NCBI GenBank assembly: GCA_903861005.1
Contig: CAIOSP010000141.1
Span: 1-36,170 of the forward strand
Length of the DNA: 36,170 nt
Reading direction: 5' to 3'
Source of the DNA: an uncultured Pseudomonadota bacterium
GTDB lineage: Bacteria; Myxococcota_A; UBA796; GCA-2862545
The notes beneath the pieces were generated by a model. It did no database searches. It saw only the letters and a list, made by a program, of their open reading frames with translations, and was not told the DNA's origin. Position numbers and translations under genes: made by a program. Shown in pieces: positions 7,971 through 17,353 of the stretch; the stretch's first letter is position 1; every line of letters begins with the position of its first letter.

Positions 7971-9148
7971 GCGACGCGCTCACGATCGAGGCCATCACGG
8001 CGCTGTCCCAGGTTTCGGCCGCCGACTGGGATGCGCTTTCGGACCCCAACGACCCGTTCACCGAGCACGCGTTCCTGTCGTGGCTGGAGGAGTCGGGCTG
8101 CGTGGGTGAAGGGACCGGATGGTCGCCGGCGCACGTGCTGGCGTGGCGAGGGCAGGGGGCTGACCGCGTGCTCGCGGGGCGTGCGCCCGCCTACGTGAAG
8201 TCGAACAGCTACGGCGAATTCATCTTCGACTGGGGCTGGGCGGACGCCTGCCGTCGGGCCGGGATCGCCTACTACCCCAAGGTCACCTGCGCGGTGCCCT
8301 TCACCCCGGCCACCGGCCCCCGGCTCGCCGTACGGCCGGGGGAGGACGAGGACGCCGTCCGTGCCTCGCTCGCTGGCGCGCTCCGAGCGGTCGCAGACAA
8401 GGTCGGCGCGTCGTCCGCGCACGTGCTGTTCCCACGCGAGGAGGAGCTCCCCGCGCTGGTGGCGCGCGGCTACCAAGCCCGCCGAACGCACCAGTATCAC
8501 TGGACCGATCGTGGGTTTGGCGACTTTGAGGGCTGGCTCACGGCCCTCACGACCAAGCGGCGCAAGGAGGTCAGGCGCGAGCGCCGGGCGGCGCAAGCGG
8601 CGGGGCTGACACTGGCGGTGGAGCGCGCGAGCGCGCTGTCGGATGACGATCTGATCGCGCTGCACGCCTGCTACGTGTCCACGTACGAGGACAAGTGGGG
8701 CAAGCCGTACCTCACGGCGCCGTGGTTCGCGGGCCTGCGGGACAGGCTCGGCGACCGCGCCGTGATCGCCACGGCGCGGAGGGACGGGCGCATGGTCGCG
8801 GGTGCGCTGGCGTTCACCAAGGGCGCGCACGTCTACGGTCGCAACTGGGGTGCGTTGGAGCCGGTGCCCGCGCTGCACTTTGAGCTCTGCTACTACGGTT
8901 TCATCGAGTGGGCGCTGGCGAACGGCGTGACCCGGTTTGAGGCCGGGGCGCAGGGCGAACACAAGATCCAGCGCGGGTTCCTTCCGGTGGTCACGCACAG
9001 CGCGCACTGGCTGCGGCACGATGGCCTGGCGCGCGCGGTCGCGCAGTTCATCGACGCGGAGGCCGCTGAAACCGAACGGGTGTGTGGCATCCTGGCCGAA
9101 CATTCTCCGTATCGGGCCGATGGCGCGACGGGCTCGGACGTCGCATAG
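7967..9148 (+). CDS. FemAB-like / GNAT-fold protein (DUF482 family, PF04339)
   Basis: 393 residues starting at a TTG that overlaps the ferredoxin stop (TTGA). The sequence matches the peptidogalycan-biosynthesis/FemAB-like family: E-HAFLSWLEESGCVGEGTGW near the N-terminus, YVKSNSYGEFIFDWGWADA (about 72-90), then YYPKVTCAVPFTPATGPRL. The C-terminal GNAT-like half contains YGRNWG and the signature FEAGAQGEHKIQRGF (about 323-337), ending with HW-. Members have an acyl-transferase fold related to FemX/leucyl-transferases, but their acceptor is not known. Predicted cytoplasmic: no signal or membrane segment. It lies in a plus-strand run with ferredoxin upstream and a FIST-domain gene 22 bases downstream. 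Family assignment is firm; biochemical role is open. Confidence 0.88.
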   Translation: MSDALTIEAITALSQVSAADWDALSDPNDPFTEHAFLSWLEESGCVGEGTGWSPAHVLAWRGQGADRVLAGRAPAYVKSNSYGEFIFDWGWADACRRAGIAYYPKVTCAVPFTPATGPRLAVRPGEDEDAVRASLAGALRAVADKVGASSAHVLFPREEELPALVARGYQARRTHQYHWTDRGFGDFEGWLTALTTKRRKEVRRERRAAQAAGLTLAVERASALSDDDLIALHACYVSTYEDKWGKPYLTAPWFAGLRDRLGDRAVIATARRDGRMVAGALAFTKGAHVYGRNWGALEPVPALHFELCYYGFIEWALANGVTRFEAGAQGEHKIQRGFLPVVTHSAHWLRHDGLARAVAQFIDAEAAETERVCGILAEHSPYRADGATGSDVA

Positions 9149-9170
9149 GGCGTTTGTGGGGAGGGCCAGC

Positions 9171-10352
9171 ATGCGCTGGGCATCCGTGGTTTCAGAGCGG
9201 GAGGTCTCGTCCGAGGCCATCAACGAGTCCATTGACTCTGTCCGCCGTGCGCTCGGAGGCGAGGAGCCGGACCTGCTGCTGGTCTACGTCACTCCGCACC
9301 ACGCGGTGGCTTACGACGCGCTGCCCGTGCTGCTGCGGGGCGCATTCCCCAAGGCTCGCCTGCTCGGCTGCTCGGGGGCGAGCGTGATCGGCGACGGGCA
9401 CGAGATCGAGGGCGCGCCGGCGCTGGCGATCTCCGCGGCCATCCTGCCCGACGTTGAGGTCATCCCGTTCTCGATTGAGCACGGCGTCCCGGGCATCGGG
9501 TCCACGGGCTTGGTCAGCACGCTGCGGGATCAGATCGGCGTCGATCCGGATCTGGCCCCCGCGTTGGTCGTCCTGACCGATCCATTCACCGTGCGCGCCG
9601 ACACGTTGGGCCGCGCGTTGGACGAGGCGTACCCGTCGAGCGCCAAGATCGGCGGGCTCGCGAGCGGGGGCGTGAACCCGGGCGAGTGCGTGCTGTTCGT
9701 CGACGATCGCACGCTGCGCACCGGCGCGGTGGGCGTGGCGCTCACCGGCGACGTGGAGATGCTCACCGTCGTCGCGCAAGGATGCCTGCCGGTCGGCGCG
9801 GACATGCGCGTGACCCAGATGGACGGCGCGCTGGTGACCGGTCTGGACGGCATGGACGCGTTCAACCGCCTCCAGAAGGCCATCGAGGACCTTGAGCCGT
9901 CTGTGCGGATGCTGCTCACGCGCGGCCCGATGATCGGCGTGGCGATGGATCCGCAGGCGGTCGCGCTTCACCGCGGCGACTACCTGGTGCGACAGCTGGT
10001 CGGCGGCGATCCGGCGCGCGGCGCCATCTCGATCGCGCACCCGCTCACGCTCGGCGACGTGGTCCGCTTGCACGTGCGTGACGCGGCCACCTCGACGGAG
10101 GATCTGCACGAGCTGCTCGCCCGCCAGTCGGGCTCGGGCGTGGTCGCGGCCCTCATGTTCTCGTGCGTCGGGCGCGGTCGTGAGTTCCACGGCGAGCCCG
10201 ATCATGACGTCCGCGCGGTGCGCTCGCAGCTGGGCCCCATCCCGGTCGGCGGCTTCTTCTGCAACGGCGAGCTCGGCCCTGTGCATGGGCGGACCTTCCT
10301 GCACTCCTGGACCAGCTCGATCGGCCTGATCCGCACGCGTGAGTGGTCCTGA
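9171..10352 (+). CDS. Stand-alone FIST (N+C) domain protein
   Basis: 393 residues. The start at 9171 is preceded by GGGAGG at six bases; the frame is open further upstream through the FemAB gene, but that extension is not coding. FIST_N covers about 30-230: LLLVYVTPHH, ARLLGCSGASVIGDGHEIEG, ALAISAAILPDVEV, then IGGLASGGV. FIST_C covers about 240-385: FNRLQKAIEDL, R-L-VGGDPARGAISIAHPL, and near the end VAALMFSCVGRGREFHGEPDHD and PVGGFFCNGELGPVHGRTFLHSWTSSIGL. FIST domains are thought to sense small ligands, perhaps amino acids, and are usually fused to or beside signalling output domains. Here there is none, only the FemAB-like gene upstream and the pseudouridine synthase starting two bases after the stop. 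It may act as a soluble ligand-binding or F-box-FIST-like regulatory protein; unproven. Confidence 0.92.
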   Translation: MRWASVVSEREVSSEAINESIDSVRRALGGEEPDLLLVYVTPHHAVAYDALPVLLRGAFPKARLLGCSGASVIGDGHEIEGAPALAISAAILPDVEVIPFSIEHGVPGIGSTGLVSTLRDQIGVDPDLAPALVVLTDPFTVRADTLGRALDEAYPSSAKIGGLASGGVNPGECVLFVDDRTLRTGAVGVALTGDVEMLTVVAQGCLPVGADMRVTQMDGALVTGLDGMDAFNRLQKAIEDLEPSVRMLLTRGPMIGVAMDPQAVALHRGDYLVRQLVGGDPARGAISIAHPLTLGDVVRLHVRDAATSTEDLHELLARQSGSGVVAALMFSCVGRGREFHGEPDHDVRAVRSQLGPIPVGGFFCNGELGPVHGRTFLHSWTSSIGLIRTREWS

Positions 10353-10354
10353 CG

Positions 10355-11017
10355 ATGCGCTTGGATCGAGTGCTGGTGGGGCGCGGCTTTGGCTCTCGCA
10401 AAGAGGTGGAGCAGCTTATCCGCCGCGGACGCGTGCGCCTGGGCGGCGAGCCCGTGAAGGACCCGTCCTTCCACGTCGCGGAGGACGCGGCGATCGTGGT
10501 GGAGGGCGTGCGCTCGGAGCCCGAGGTCCTGCCGATCCTGGTCGCGTGGCACAAGCCGGTCGGCGTGCTCACCACGCTGCGCGACCCGTGGGGTCGAGAG
10601 GGCGTCGACGACGTCCTGCCCGAGCCTTGGCGCGGCAAGCTGCACCCAGTCGGTCGCCTGGACCTCGACACCAGTGGGCTGCTGCTCTTCTCCAGTGACG
10701 GTGCGCTCACGCAGCGCCTGCTGAGCCCTCGCCACGCCGTGCCGCGCACCTACGTCGCCACGGTCGAAGCCGACCCGCCCGCCGACCTGATCGAGCGCGT
10801 GGCTGCGGGCGTTGAGACGTCGGAGGGCGTGTTCACTGGCGTGATCAGCGCGATCGAGGGTCGCGAGGTCACCATCACCGTGACCGAAGGCAAGCACCGC
10901 ATGGTGCGCCGGATGCTGCACAACGCGGGCGCGAGCGTCGCCGAACTTCGCCGCGTCGCGTACGGCGACGTCGCGCTCGACGAGTTGGCGCCCGGCGCGT
11001 GGCGGGTCGTGAGGTAG
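10355..11017 (+). CDS. RsuA/RluB-family pseudouridine synthase
   Basis: 220 residues from the ATG at 10355, two bases after the FIST stop; a GTG at 10343 would add four residues. The N-terminal S4 RNA-binding domain (1-45) has the pattern SRKEVEQLIRRGRV-L-G. The catalytic domain has the family motif GRLDLDTSGLLLFSSDG (100-116) with catalytic D103, the SPRH turn, K-Y-type T-Y-A and the C-terminal motif EGKHRMVRRML (about 182-192). It isomerises uridine to pseudouridine in rRNA (RsuA: 16S U516; RluB: 23S U2605). Short length and the MRLDRVL start look more RsuA-like, but specificity cannot be decided by eye. Tight spacing indicates co-transcription with the FIST gene. It converges with the TPR-Hsp100 gene. 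Confidence 0.92.
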   Translation: MRLDRVLVGRGFGSRKEVEQLIRRGRVRLGGEPVKDPSFHVAEDAAIVVEGVRSEPEVLPILVAWHKPVGVLTTLRDPWGREGVDDVLPEPWRGKLHPVGRLDLDTSGLLLFSSDGALTQRLLSPRHAVPRTYVATVEADPPADLIERVAAGVETSEGVFTGVISAIEGREVTITVTEGKHRMVRRMLHNAGASVAELRRVAYGDVALDELAPGAWRVVR

Positions 11018-11022
11018 GGGGC

Positions 11023-11055
11023 GGGCCCGCGCGCACGCAGGCTGCGTCCGGCCCA
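11023..11055. terminator. GC-rich hairpin between convergent genes
   Basis: GGGCC and GGCCC bracket a nested ACGCA-GGC-TGCGT stem between the pseudouridine synthase and TPR-Hsp100 stops. There is no U-tract, so it may be a weak or Rho-assisted bidirectional terminator. Confidence 0.3.
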
Positions 11056-11059
11056 CGTG

Positions 11060-14000
11060 CTAGACCGGCTCAGCCTCGGGCTTGGGGCGGTTCGACGGCG
11101 TCTCGACGTCGACCTCGACGTGGCCGTCGACGATCTTCACGATGACGTTGCGCAGACGATCGCTGGTGCGCGTGATCAGCAGGCGGCCGAGCGGCTCGCC
11201 GACCTCGGTGTCCACCGCGCGGATCACCTGACGGGCGCCGCGCTCGCCGGAGCGCCGCTTGTTCACCAGGTGCTGCAACAGGTCGTCGTTCCAGCGCAGC
11301 GCCAGGTTGTGGTCCGCGGCGCGGGCGCGCAGGTGACCCAGGTGCAGCGTGGCGATCGACTCCAGCGTGGGCTGGTCCAGGTCGTGGAACGCGATGACCT
11401 CGTCGATGCGGTCGAGCAGCTCGGGGCGGAAGAAGGGCTTGACCGCCTCCAGCGCCGCAGCGCGCGCGTCCAGGCCGCCGCGCTCAAAGCCCATCCGCGA
11501 CGCGGCCTTGGCATCGGTGCCGGCGTTGGTCGTGAGGATGAAGTACGCCTCGCGCGCGTTGACCTGACGGCCGTCCGCGTCGGTGATCGTGCCCTCATCC
11601 AAGAGCTGCATGAACACGGCCTGGACGTCGGGGTGCGCCTTCTCGAACTCGTCGAGCAGCACCACCGAGTACGGCTTCTTGCGCAGCGGACCCGTGAGCT
11701 GGCCCTCCTCGCCGTGGCCGCTGTAGCCGGGGGGCGCCCCGAGCAGGCGGCTCGCCGTGAAGCGGTCCGCGTACTCGGACATGTCCAAGCGGATCAGCGC
11801 GTCGCCCTCGGGGAAGAGGAAGTCGGCCATCGCCTTGGCGAGCTCGGTCTTGCCGACGCCGGACGCGCCGCGGAACAGGAACACGCCGCGCGGACGCTCG
11901 GGCGCGCGCAGGCCGGAACGGGCCAGACGCACGGCCTCGGACAGGCGCACGACGGACTCATGCTGACCGACGATGCGCTCCTCGAGGAACGCCTCCATGG
12001 TGGCCATGCGCGCGCGATCGGAGTCCGTCAGGCGCTGCACGGGGACACCGGTGCGCTCGGAGATCACGCGCGCGACCACGTCCGCGTCGACGAACGCCTC
12101 GTTCGACAGCGACGCTTCGGCGCAGGCCTCGTCGAGCATGTCGAGCGCCTTGTCCGGCAGGCGGCGATCCGGGAAGAAGCGCACGGCCATCTGCACGCAG
12201 GCGGCGAGCGCGTCCTCCTTGACCTTGACCTTGTGGTGGGTCTCGTAGACGCCGGCCATGGCGCCGAGCAGCGCGATGCTGGCCGACTCACTCGGCTCCT
12301 CGATGACGATCGGCTGGAAGCGACGCTCCAGGGCCGAGTCGCTCTCGAAGTGCTGACGGTATTCGGCGTGGGTGGTCGCGCCGATCACGGTGATCTCGCC
12401 ACGCGCGAGCGCGGGCTTGAGGATGTTCGCCGCGTCCAGGCTGCCGCCCTCGGTGCGGCCTGCGCCGACGAGCGTGTGGATCTCGTCGATGAACAGCACG
12501 AGGCCCGGCTGGCTCGCGGCCTCCTTGATGATCTCGCGCAGGCGCTCTTCGAACGTGCCGCGGTACTTGGTGCCGGCGATCAGGCTGCCCATCGACAGCT
12601 CCACGATCCGGATGCCCTTGAGGCGCTCCGGGGCTTCGCCCGATACGAGCCGCTGCGCGAGGCCTTCCACCACGGCCGTCTTGCCGACGCCGGGCTCGCC
12701 CAAGAGCAGCGGGTTGGCCTTGAGGCGGCGCACCAGCGTCTTCATGACCTGGCGGATCTCGTCGTCACGGCCGACCACCTTGGGCAGGCGACCCTCACGG
12801 GCGGCGGCGGTGAGGTCGCGGCCCTGCTCGTCGAGCGTGGGCGTGGCGGACTCGCCGGCGGCCTTGGGGGTGACGGTGGAGTCCTCGGAGGATGTCGACG
12901 GCGCGACCCCGTCGGACGACTTCAGCTTGGCCTCGCAGTAGGCCTTGCCCTCGAGCGCGAACTTGGAGGTCGGCTCGACCTCAAGCGTGCGGTTCCAAAG
13001 GTCGAGCGCCTCTTCGAAGCGCTGCAGCGCGTTGAGCGCCGCGGCCTTGCCCTGGATGGCGAACGCGTGCCCGCCGCCCGCGGCGAGCGCCTTGTCGAAC
13101 CACGGCAGGCACTCGTCGTACTTGCCGAGCATGCGCATGCACTCGGCTCGCCCGGCGAGCGCGTAGAGGTAGTCGGGCTTCATGCCCAGCGCCTGATCGT
13201 AGGCGGCCATGGCCTCGCGGTACTGCTCGTTCTTGCGGTAGGCCTCGCCGATGTTCGTCGCGGCCTGGTAGTGCCGCGGCTCGATCTCCAGGCAGGTCCG
13301 GTAGGCGGCGATCGCGCGACGGTACTGGCGGTCGTCCTCGTAGGCCATGCCCAGGCGCAGCGCGGCCTCGTCGCAGGTCGGGTCGAGCTCCAGCGCGCGA
13401 CGGAAGGCGTCCACGGCGGAGCGGAAGTTCAGCTCCTTGTGGTAGCTGCGGCCGCGGTCCACCAGATCCATCGCCTCGTAGCGAGCCAAGCCCGGATCGG
13501 GCTCGCCCCATGTCCCTGCGCGCGGCGGCTGCGGCTCACGCGAGATGTCTTCGTAGGGGAGCGCAGAGATGCCGCGTAGGCCGCTGTGGCACTGGGCGAT
13601 GCCCTTCACCACGAACTGGCTGGTGCTGTCGCGCTCGCGGGCGCGGGCCCACACCTGGCGCGCCTCGGTGAAGCGCTTCTGGCCGTTGAGCGCCGCCGCG
13701 AGTCCGCAGAGCGCGACCACGTCCTCCGGCGCGCTGGTCAGCGCGGCCTCGAACTCCTTGGTCGCCTCGGCGAACTGGCCGAGCATGCGCAGCACCTCGC
13801 CGCGACCGATCCGCGCCGGCAGGTGGGCTGCGTCGAGCTTGAGGGCGCGGTCGTAGGCGGCGATGGACGACGCGAGCGAGCCCTGCGCGCGGAGCAGATC
13901 GGCCACGCGGGTGGCGGACTCCAGGTCCGTCGCGTCGAGCTCCAGGGCCTTGGTGAAGGCCTCGAGCGCGGCGGTCGGCTCGTCCATGCGCGCCTGGGTC

Positions 14001-15298
14001 AGGCCCAGCTGACGCCAGGGCTCGGCCCAGTCCGGGCGGATCTCGGTCGCGTTGCGAAACGCGGCGGCGGCCTCGCGGAGGCGACCGCGCTGCAGCATCG
14101 AGCGGCCCAGATCGTGGTGGATGCGGGCGACGCCTTTCTCGGTGGACGACGCCTGGGCGGGCGCCTGGGCGGGCGCGCGCTTGACGACCTCAGCGTGATC
14201 GGGGGCGACTTCGGCCAGACGGCGCCACGCGGCGCGGGCCTCGACCTCACGGCCCAGCATCCCGAACGCGTGCGCGCGGGACACCAGCGCGTCCGTGCGC
14301 CACGGGTCGAGCGCGAGCGACGCCTCCAGCACGGGCAGGGCGGCGGCGGCGTCGCCGAGCTTCAGCAGGCCTTGGCCTACGGTGGCGAGGACGGTGGCGT
14401 CTTCGGGCGCGGCACGGCGCGCCGAGTCGAAGGTGGCGCGCGCCTCGGTCATGCCGACCAGCGCCATGGCTTCGGCCAACTGCACCAGCTGACGCGGGCT
14501 CATGCCGAGCGTGAGCGCGTGCGCGATCGCCTCGCGGGCGCCGACGTCGTCGCCTAGCGCGCTCCGCACCTTGGCGAGCGTGGTCATCACCCAGGAGCTG
14601 ACGTCCTTGCGCTCCGAGAGCGGCGCGAGGGCGGCGATGGCCTCCTCGTGCCGACCGTCCAAGAACAGCGCGTTGCCCCACGCGGCCAGTCGGCACTCGG
14701 TCGTGTCGGCGGGGTGGTCGTCAAACGTGGAGGGCGGCGCGCCGCGGATCTCCACGCGTCGGCGGGCCTCAGCGTTCTTCGGGGAGGCGGACAGCACCAG
14801 CCGCCAAGCCTCTTCGGCGTCGGCCGGTCGGCCGACCAGGTCGAGCGCCGTCGCGCGACCGATCAGGCCCTGGAGGTGGTCGGGCTCGTCCTCCAGCACA
14901 ATGTCGAACGCGGCCATGGCGGCGGACGCCGACCCGAGGATGAGCAGCGCCTGACCTTCACCCAGGTAGGCGGAGACGCGCTGCTCGGGGTCGTCGTGCG
15001 CGACCTTGAAGCAGGGGACCGCCTCTGCGGCGCAGCGCGCGGCGAGCAGGGCCTGACCCAGGCGGACGTGGATGACCGGATCCTTGCTCGCGCGGGCCAC
15101 GCCCCGGAGCACGTCGATGCCTCGGGTGGGGAGGCCGCGGGTGTTCCAGATCTCCTGGATCCGCAGCGCCGCGTCCACGTTCGCCGGATCGGCCGTCAGC
15201 GCCGCTTCAAACTGGGTGAGGGCCGCGTCAACGTCTCCGGCGTCCAGCGCGCGTGCGCCTTCGGCGAGCCAATTGCGGACCTTGCGTGCATCGCTCAT
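11060..15298 (-). CDS. TPR-Hsp100 fusion: long tetratricopeptide region followed by a two-ring ClpA/ClpC-like AAA+ unfoldase
   Basis: 1412 residues. Residues ~1-790 are tetratricopeptide-type helices, with recurrent A-x-A-x-x-A-L-x-L-D-P endings such as AFRRALELDP (631-640), in two blocks separated by Pro/Ala-rich linkers near 375-390 and 590-605. Residues ~795-820 are a Ser/Thr-rich linker. AAA-1: Walker A GEPGVGKT (867-874), pore loop KYRG (911-914), Walker B LFIDEIH (935-941). AAA-2: Walker A GASGVGKT (1144-1151), GAPPGYSG pore region (1187-1194), Walker B LLDEFEKAH (1214-1222), sensor GERGARQ (1351-1357). The Clp N-domain and the ClpB M-domain coiled coil are missing. SRMGF (1267-1271) lies where ClpA/ClpC have their ClpP-binding [LIV]-G-[FL] loop. 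It should unfold proteins, with TPRs selecting clients. No clpP is in the window. Both nucleotide sites look intact. Confidence 0.9.
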   Translation of the reverse strand: MSDARKVRNWLAEGARALDAGDVDAALTQFEAALTADPANVDAALRIQEIWNTRGLPTRGIDVLRGVARASKDPVIHVRLGQALLAARCAAEAVPCFKVAHDDPEQRVSAYLGEGQALLILGSASAAMAAFDIVLEDEPDHLQGLIGRATALDLVGRPADAEEAWRLVLSASPKNAEARRRVEIRGAPPSTFDDHPADTTECRLAAWGNALFLDGRHEEAIAALAPLSERKDVSSWVMTTLAKVRSALGDDVGAREAIAHALTLGMSPRQLVQLAEAMALVGMTEARATFDSARRAAPEDATVLATVGQGLLKLGDAAAALPVLEASLALDPWRTDALVSRAHAFGMLGREVEARAAWRRLAEVAPDHAEVVKRAPAQAPAQASSTEKGVARIHHDLGRSMLQRGRLREAAAAFRNATEIRPDWAEPWRQLGLTQARMDEPTAALEAFTKALELDATDLESATRVADLLRAQGSLASSIAAYDRALKLDAAHLPARIGRGEVLRMLGQFAEATKEFEAALTSAPEDVVALCGLAAALNGQKRFTEARQVWARARERDSTSQFVVKGIAQCHSGLRGISALPYEDISREPQPPRAGTWGEPDPGLARYEAMDLVDRGRSYHKELNFRSAVDAFRRALELDPTCDEAALRLGMAYEDDRQYRRAIAAYRTCLEIEPRHYQAATNIGEAYRKNEQYREAMAAYDQALGMKPDYLYALAGRAECMRMLGKYDECLPWFDKALAAGGGHAFAIQGKAAALNALQRFEEALDLWNRTLEVEPTSKFALEGKAYCEAKLKSSDGVAPSTSSEDSTVTPKAAGESATPTLDEQGRDLTAAAREGRLPKVVGRDDEIRQVMKTLVRRLKANPLLLGEPGVGKTAVVEGLAQRLVSGEAPERLKGIRIVELSMGSLIAGTKYRGTFEERLREIIKEAASQPGLVLFIDEIHTLVGAGRTEGGSLDAANILKPALARGEITVIGATTHAEYRQHFESDSALERRFQPIVIEEPSESASIALLGAMAGVYETHHKVKVKEDALAACVQMAVRFFPDRRLPDKALDMLDEACAEASLSNEAFVDADVVARVISERTGVPVQRLTDSDRARMATMEAFLEERIVGQHESVVRLSEAVRLARSGLRAPERPRGVFLFRGASGVGKTELAKAMADFLFPEGDALIRLDMSEYADRFTASRLLGAPPGYSGHGEEGQLTGPLRKKPYSVVLLDEFEKAHPDVQAVFMQLLDEGTITDADGRQVNAREAYFILTTNAGTDAKAASRMGFERGGLDARAAALEAVKPFFRPELLDRIDEVIAFHDLDQPTLESIATLHLGHLRARAADHNLALRWNDDLLQHLVNKRRSGERGARQVIRAVDTEVGEPLGRLLITRTSDRLRNVIVKIVDGHVEVDVETPSNRPKPEAEPV

Positions 15299-15442
15299 CG
15301 GGGTGTGCCGTCCATACGAGGCCAGGCCGAACTGCGGCGGGCGTCGTCATGCGAGAGAAGATCGGGCAAAACACCCTCGGAATTGAGAGCAATCGTCACA
15401 CTCTTCCTCGCGGTACGCACGTTCGTGCTTCGCCTTACCTGA

Positions 15443-17353
15443 TCATACGTCGAGATCGGCCACTGAGGCGGCCCGCTCGACGATGAAGCGGTACCGAGCG
15501 CTGACCTCCTCACCCAGCAGTTCCCGGATGGTGAGGTCGGCGCTGGCCGCGTCGTCCGAATTGACCTGAAGCAAACGGCGACGTGCTGGGTCGAGTGTCG
15601 TCTCGAACAGCGTCTGGGGGGGCATCTCGCCCAGGCCCTTGAATCGCGTGATCTCGGGCTTTCCACGCCGGGCTTCGGTCGCCAGGATCCGGTCCCTGTC
15701 GGCCTCGTCCAGGGCCCACCAGGTCTCCTTGCCGACCGCGATCTTGAACAGCGGCGGCTGGGCCAGGTAGACGTACCCGCCCTCGATGAGCTTGGGCATG
15801 TGGCGGTACATGAAGGTCAGCATCAGCGTGGCGATGTGGTGGCCGTCGGTGTCGGCGTCCATCAGCAGGATGATGCGGCCGTAGCGCAGACGCTCAGGCT
15901 TGAAGTCCTGGCCCAGGCCGGTCCCGATCGCCTGCACGACGTTCTGCAGCTCCTTGTTGGCGAGCACGGCCTCCAGGTTGGCCTTCTCGGCGTTGAGTAC
16001 CTTGCCGCGGATGGGCAGGATGGCCTGGGTGCGACGGTCGCGGCCCTGCTTGGCGGAACCACCGGCCGAGTCACCCTCGACGATGAACAGCTCGGAGATG
16101 GCCGGATCCGACGAGGAGCAGTCGGCGAGCTTGCCGGGCAGCGCCAGACGGCCGCTGACGGGGGATGCTCGACGCACGGCGTTCGCAGCCTTGCGGGACG
16201 CCTCGCGGGCCTTGGCGGCCTGCACGCTTCGGGCGACCAGCAGCTCGCCCTGGCTCTTGTTGGCGTGCAGCCACTGCTCGAGCATGGTGCGGACCGCGCC
16301 GTCGATCGCGCCGCGCATCTCCGGGTTGTTGAGCTTGTCCTTGGTCTGGCCCTGGAACTGCGGCTCCTCCACCAGGACCGAGATGACGACGACCAAGCCC
16401 TCGCGGATGTCATCGGAGGTGATGGTCAGGCCACGCGGGGAGAGACCATGGGTGTCGATGAACGCGCGCACGGCCTTCACGACGCCGTCGCGCAGGCCTT
16501 GGACGTGGGTGCCGCCCTCCTTGGTGGGGATGCCGTTGACATAGGCCATGACGCGCTCGCGGGGGAGCTCCGTCCAGCACAGCGCCAGGTTCACCTTCCA
16601 CTTGCCCTCTTCCTTCTCGGCGACGAACGTGCCCTCGTGGATCGGGGCGAGCTCCATGCGGGTGAGCTGTGACGTCAGGTAGTCAGCCACGCCGCCCGAG
16701 TGCTCGAGCTCCAGCGTCTGGTCGCGCACCTCGTCCTTGAAGACGATCCGCAGGCCGGGGTTGAGGAAGGTCTTGATCTCAAGCTGCTCGCGGACGCGCT
16801 CGGGGTCGAACTCGATGACCTCGAAGATCTCGGGGTCCGGGTCGAACGTGACTGTGGTGCCGGTGCCGCGCGCCGGGCCAACCTTCTTCACGGTGTCCAG
16901 CGGACGACCGCGGTGGAAGGTCTGGATCCACTCGGCGTTGTCGCGCTTGACGCGCACCTCAAGCCGGGTGGAGAGCGCGTTGACCACGCTGGCGCCCACG
17001 CCGTGTAGGCCGCCCGAAGCCTTGTACGCGCCGTCGCCGAACTTGCCGCCGGCGTGCAGCTCCGTGAAGATGATCTCGAGCGCGGAGCGCTTGTACTTGG
17101 GGTGGATGCCCACCGGGATGCCGCGGCCGTTGTCGCTGACGGTGCAGGAGCGGCCCGACTCATGGAGCGTGACCGTGATGCGGGTGGCGTGGCCGTTCAT
17201 CGCCTCGTCCACCGAGTTGTCGACGATCTCCCACAGCAGGTGGTGGAGTCCGTCCTCACCGGTGCCGCCGATGTACATGCCAGGGCGCTTGCGGACCGCC
17301 TCCAGGCCCTCCAGGATGGAGATGGAGCCAGCGTCGTACGTAGAGCCGGTCAT
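15443..17353 (-). CDS. parE: DNA topoisomerase IV subunit B (ATPase/TOPRIM)
   Basis: 636 residues, the short type-IIA B-subunit length. The GHKL ATPase domain has [21 protein letters not shown] with general base E42 and N46, DNGRGIP (75-81), and the glycine lid ASGGLHGVG (112-120). The transducer has the QTK loop (336-338). The TOPRIM domain has EGDSAGG (426-432) and DADTDGHH (499-506), which carry the catalytic Glu and Mg-binding Asp residues. The C-terminus has [17 protein letters not shown]. With ParC it decatenates replicated chromosomes and relaxes supercoils. Its ATG overlaps the parC stop by four bases (ATGA, 17350-17353), so parC and parE are translationally coupled, parC first. Called parE rather than gyrB because of the partner and gene order; a gyrB-like assignment cannot be excluded without a tree. 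Confidence 0.93.
   Translation of the reverse strand: MTGSTYDAGSISILEGLEAVRKRPGMYIGGTGEDGLHHLLWEIVDNSVDEAMNGHATRITVTLHESGRSCTVSDNGRGIPVGIHPKYKRSALEIIFTELHAGGKFGDGAYKASGGLHGVGASVVNALSTRLEVRVKRDNAEWIQTFHRGRPLDTVKKVGPARGTGTTVTFDPDPEIFEVIEFDPERVREQLEIKTFLNPGLRIVFKDEVRDQTLELEHSGGVADYLTSQLTRMELAPIHEGTFVAEKEEGKWKVNLALCWTELPRERVMAYVNGIPTKEGGTHVQGLRDGVVKAVRAFIDTHGLSPRGLTITSDDIREGLVVVISVLVEEPQFQGQTKDKLNNPEMRGAIDGAVRTMLEQWLHANKSQGELLVARSVQAAKAREASRKAANAVRRASPVSGRLALPGKLADCSSSDPAISELFIVEGDSAGGSAKQGRDRRTQAILPIRGKVLNAEKANLEAVLANKELQNVVQAIGTGLGQDFKPERLRYGRIILLMDADTDGHHIATLMLTFMYRHMPKLIEGGYVYLAQPPLFKIAVGKETWWALDEADRDRILATEARRGKPEITRFKGLGEMPPQTLFETTLDPARRRLLQVNSDDAASADLTIRELLGEEVSARYRFIVERAASVADLDV

Noticed and set aside
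8937-9170. Upstream extension of the FIST gene start
   Set aside because: It overlaps the FemAB-like C-terminus, reads Arg/Ser-rich, and the ATG at 9171 has a strong ribosome site.
11057-13579. 840-codon plus-strand frame opposite the Hsp100 core
   Set aside because: It is the antisense of a gene with intact Walker motifs; long antisense frames are expected at this GC content.
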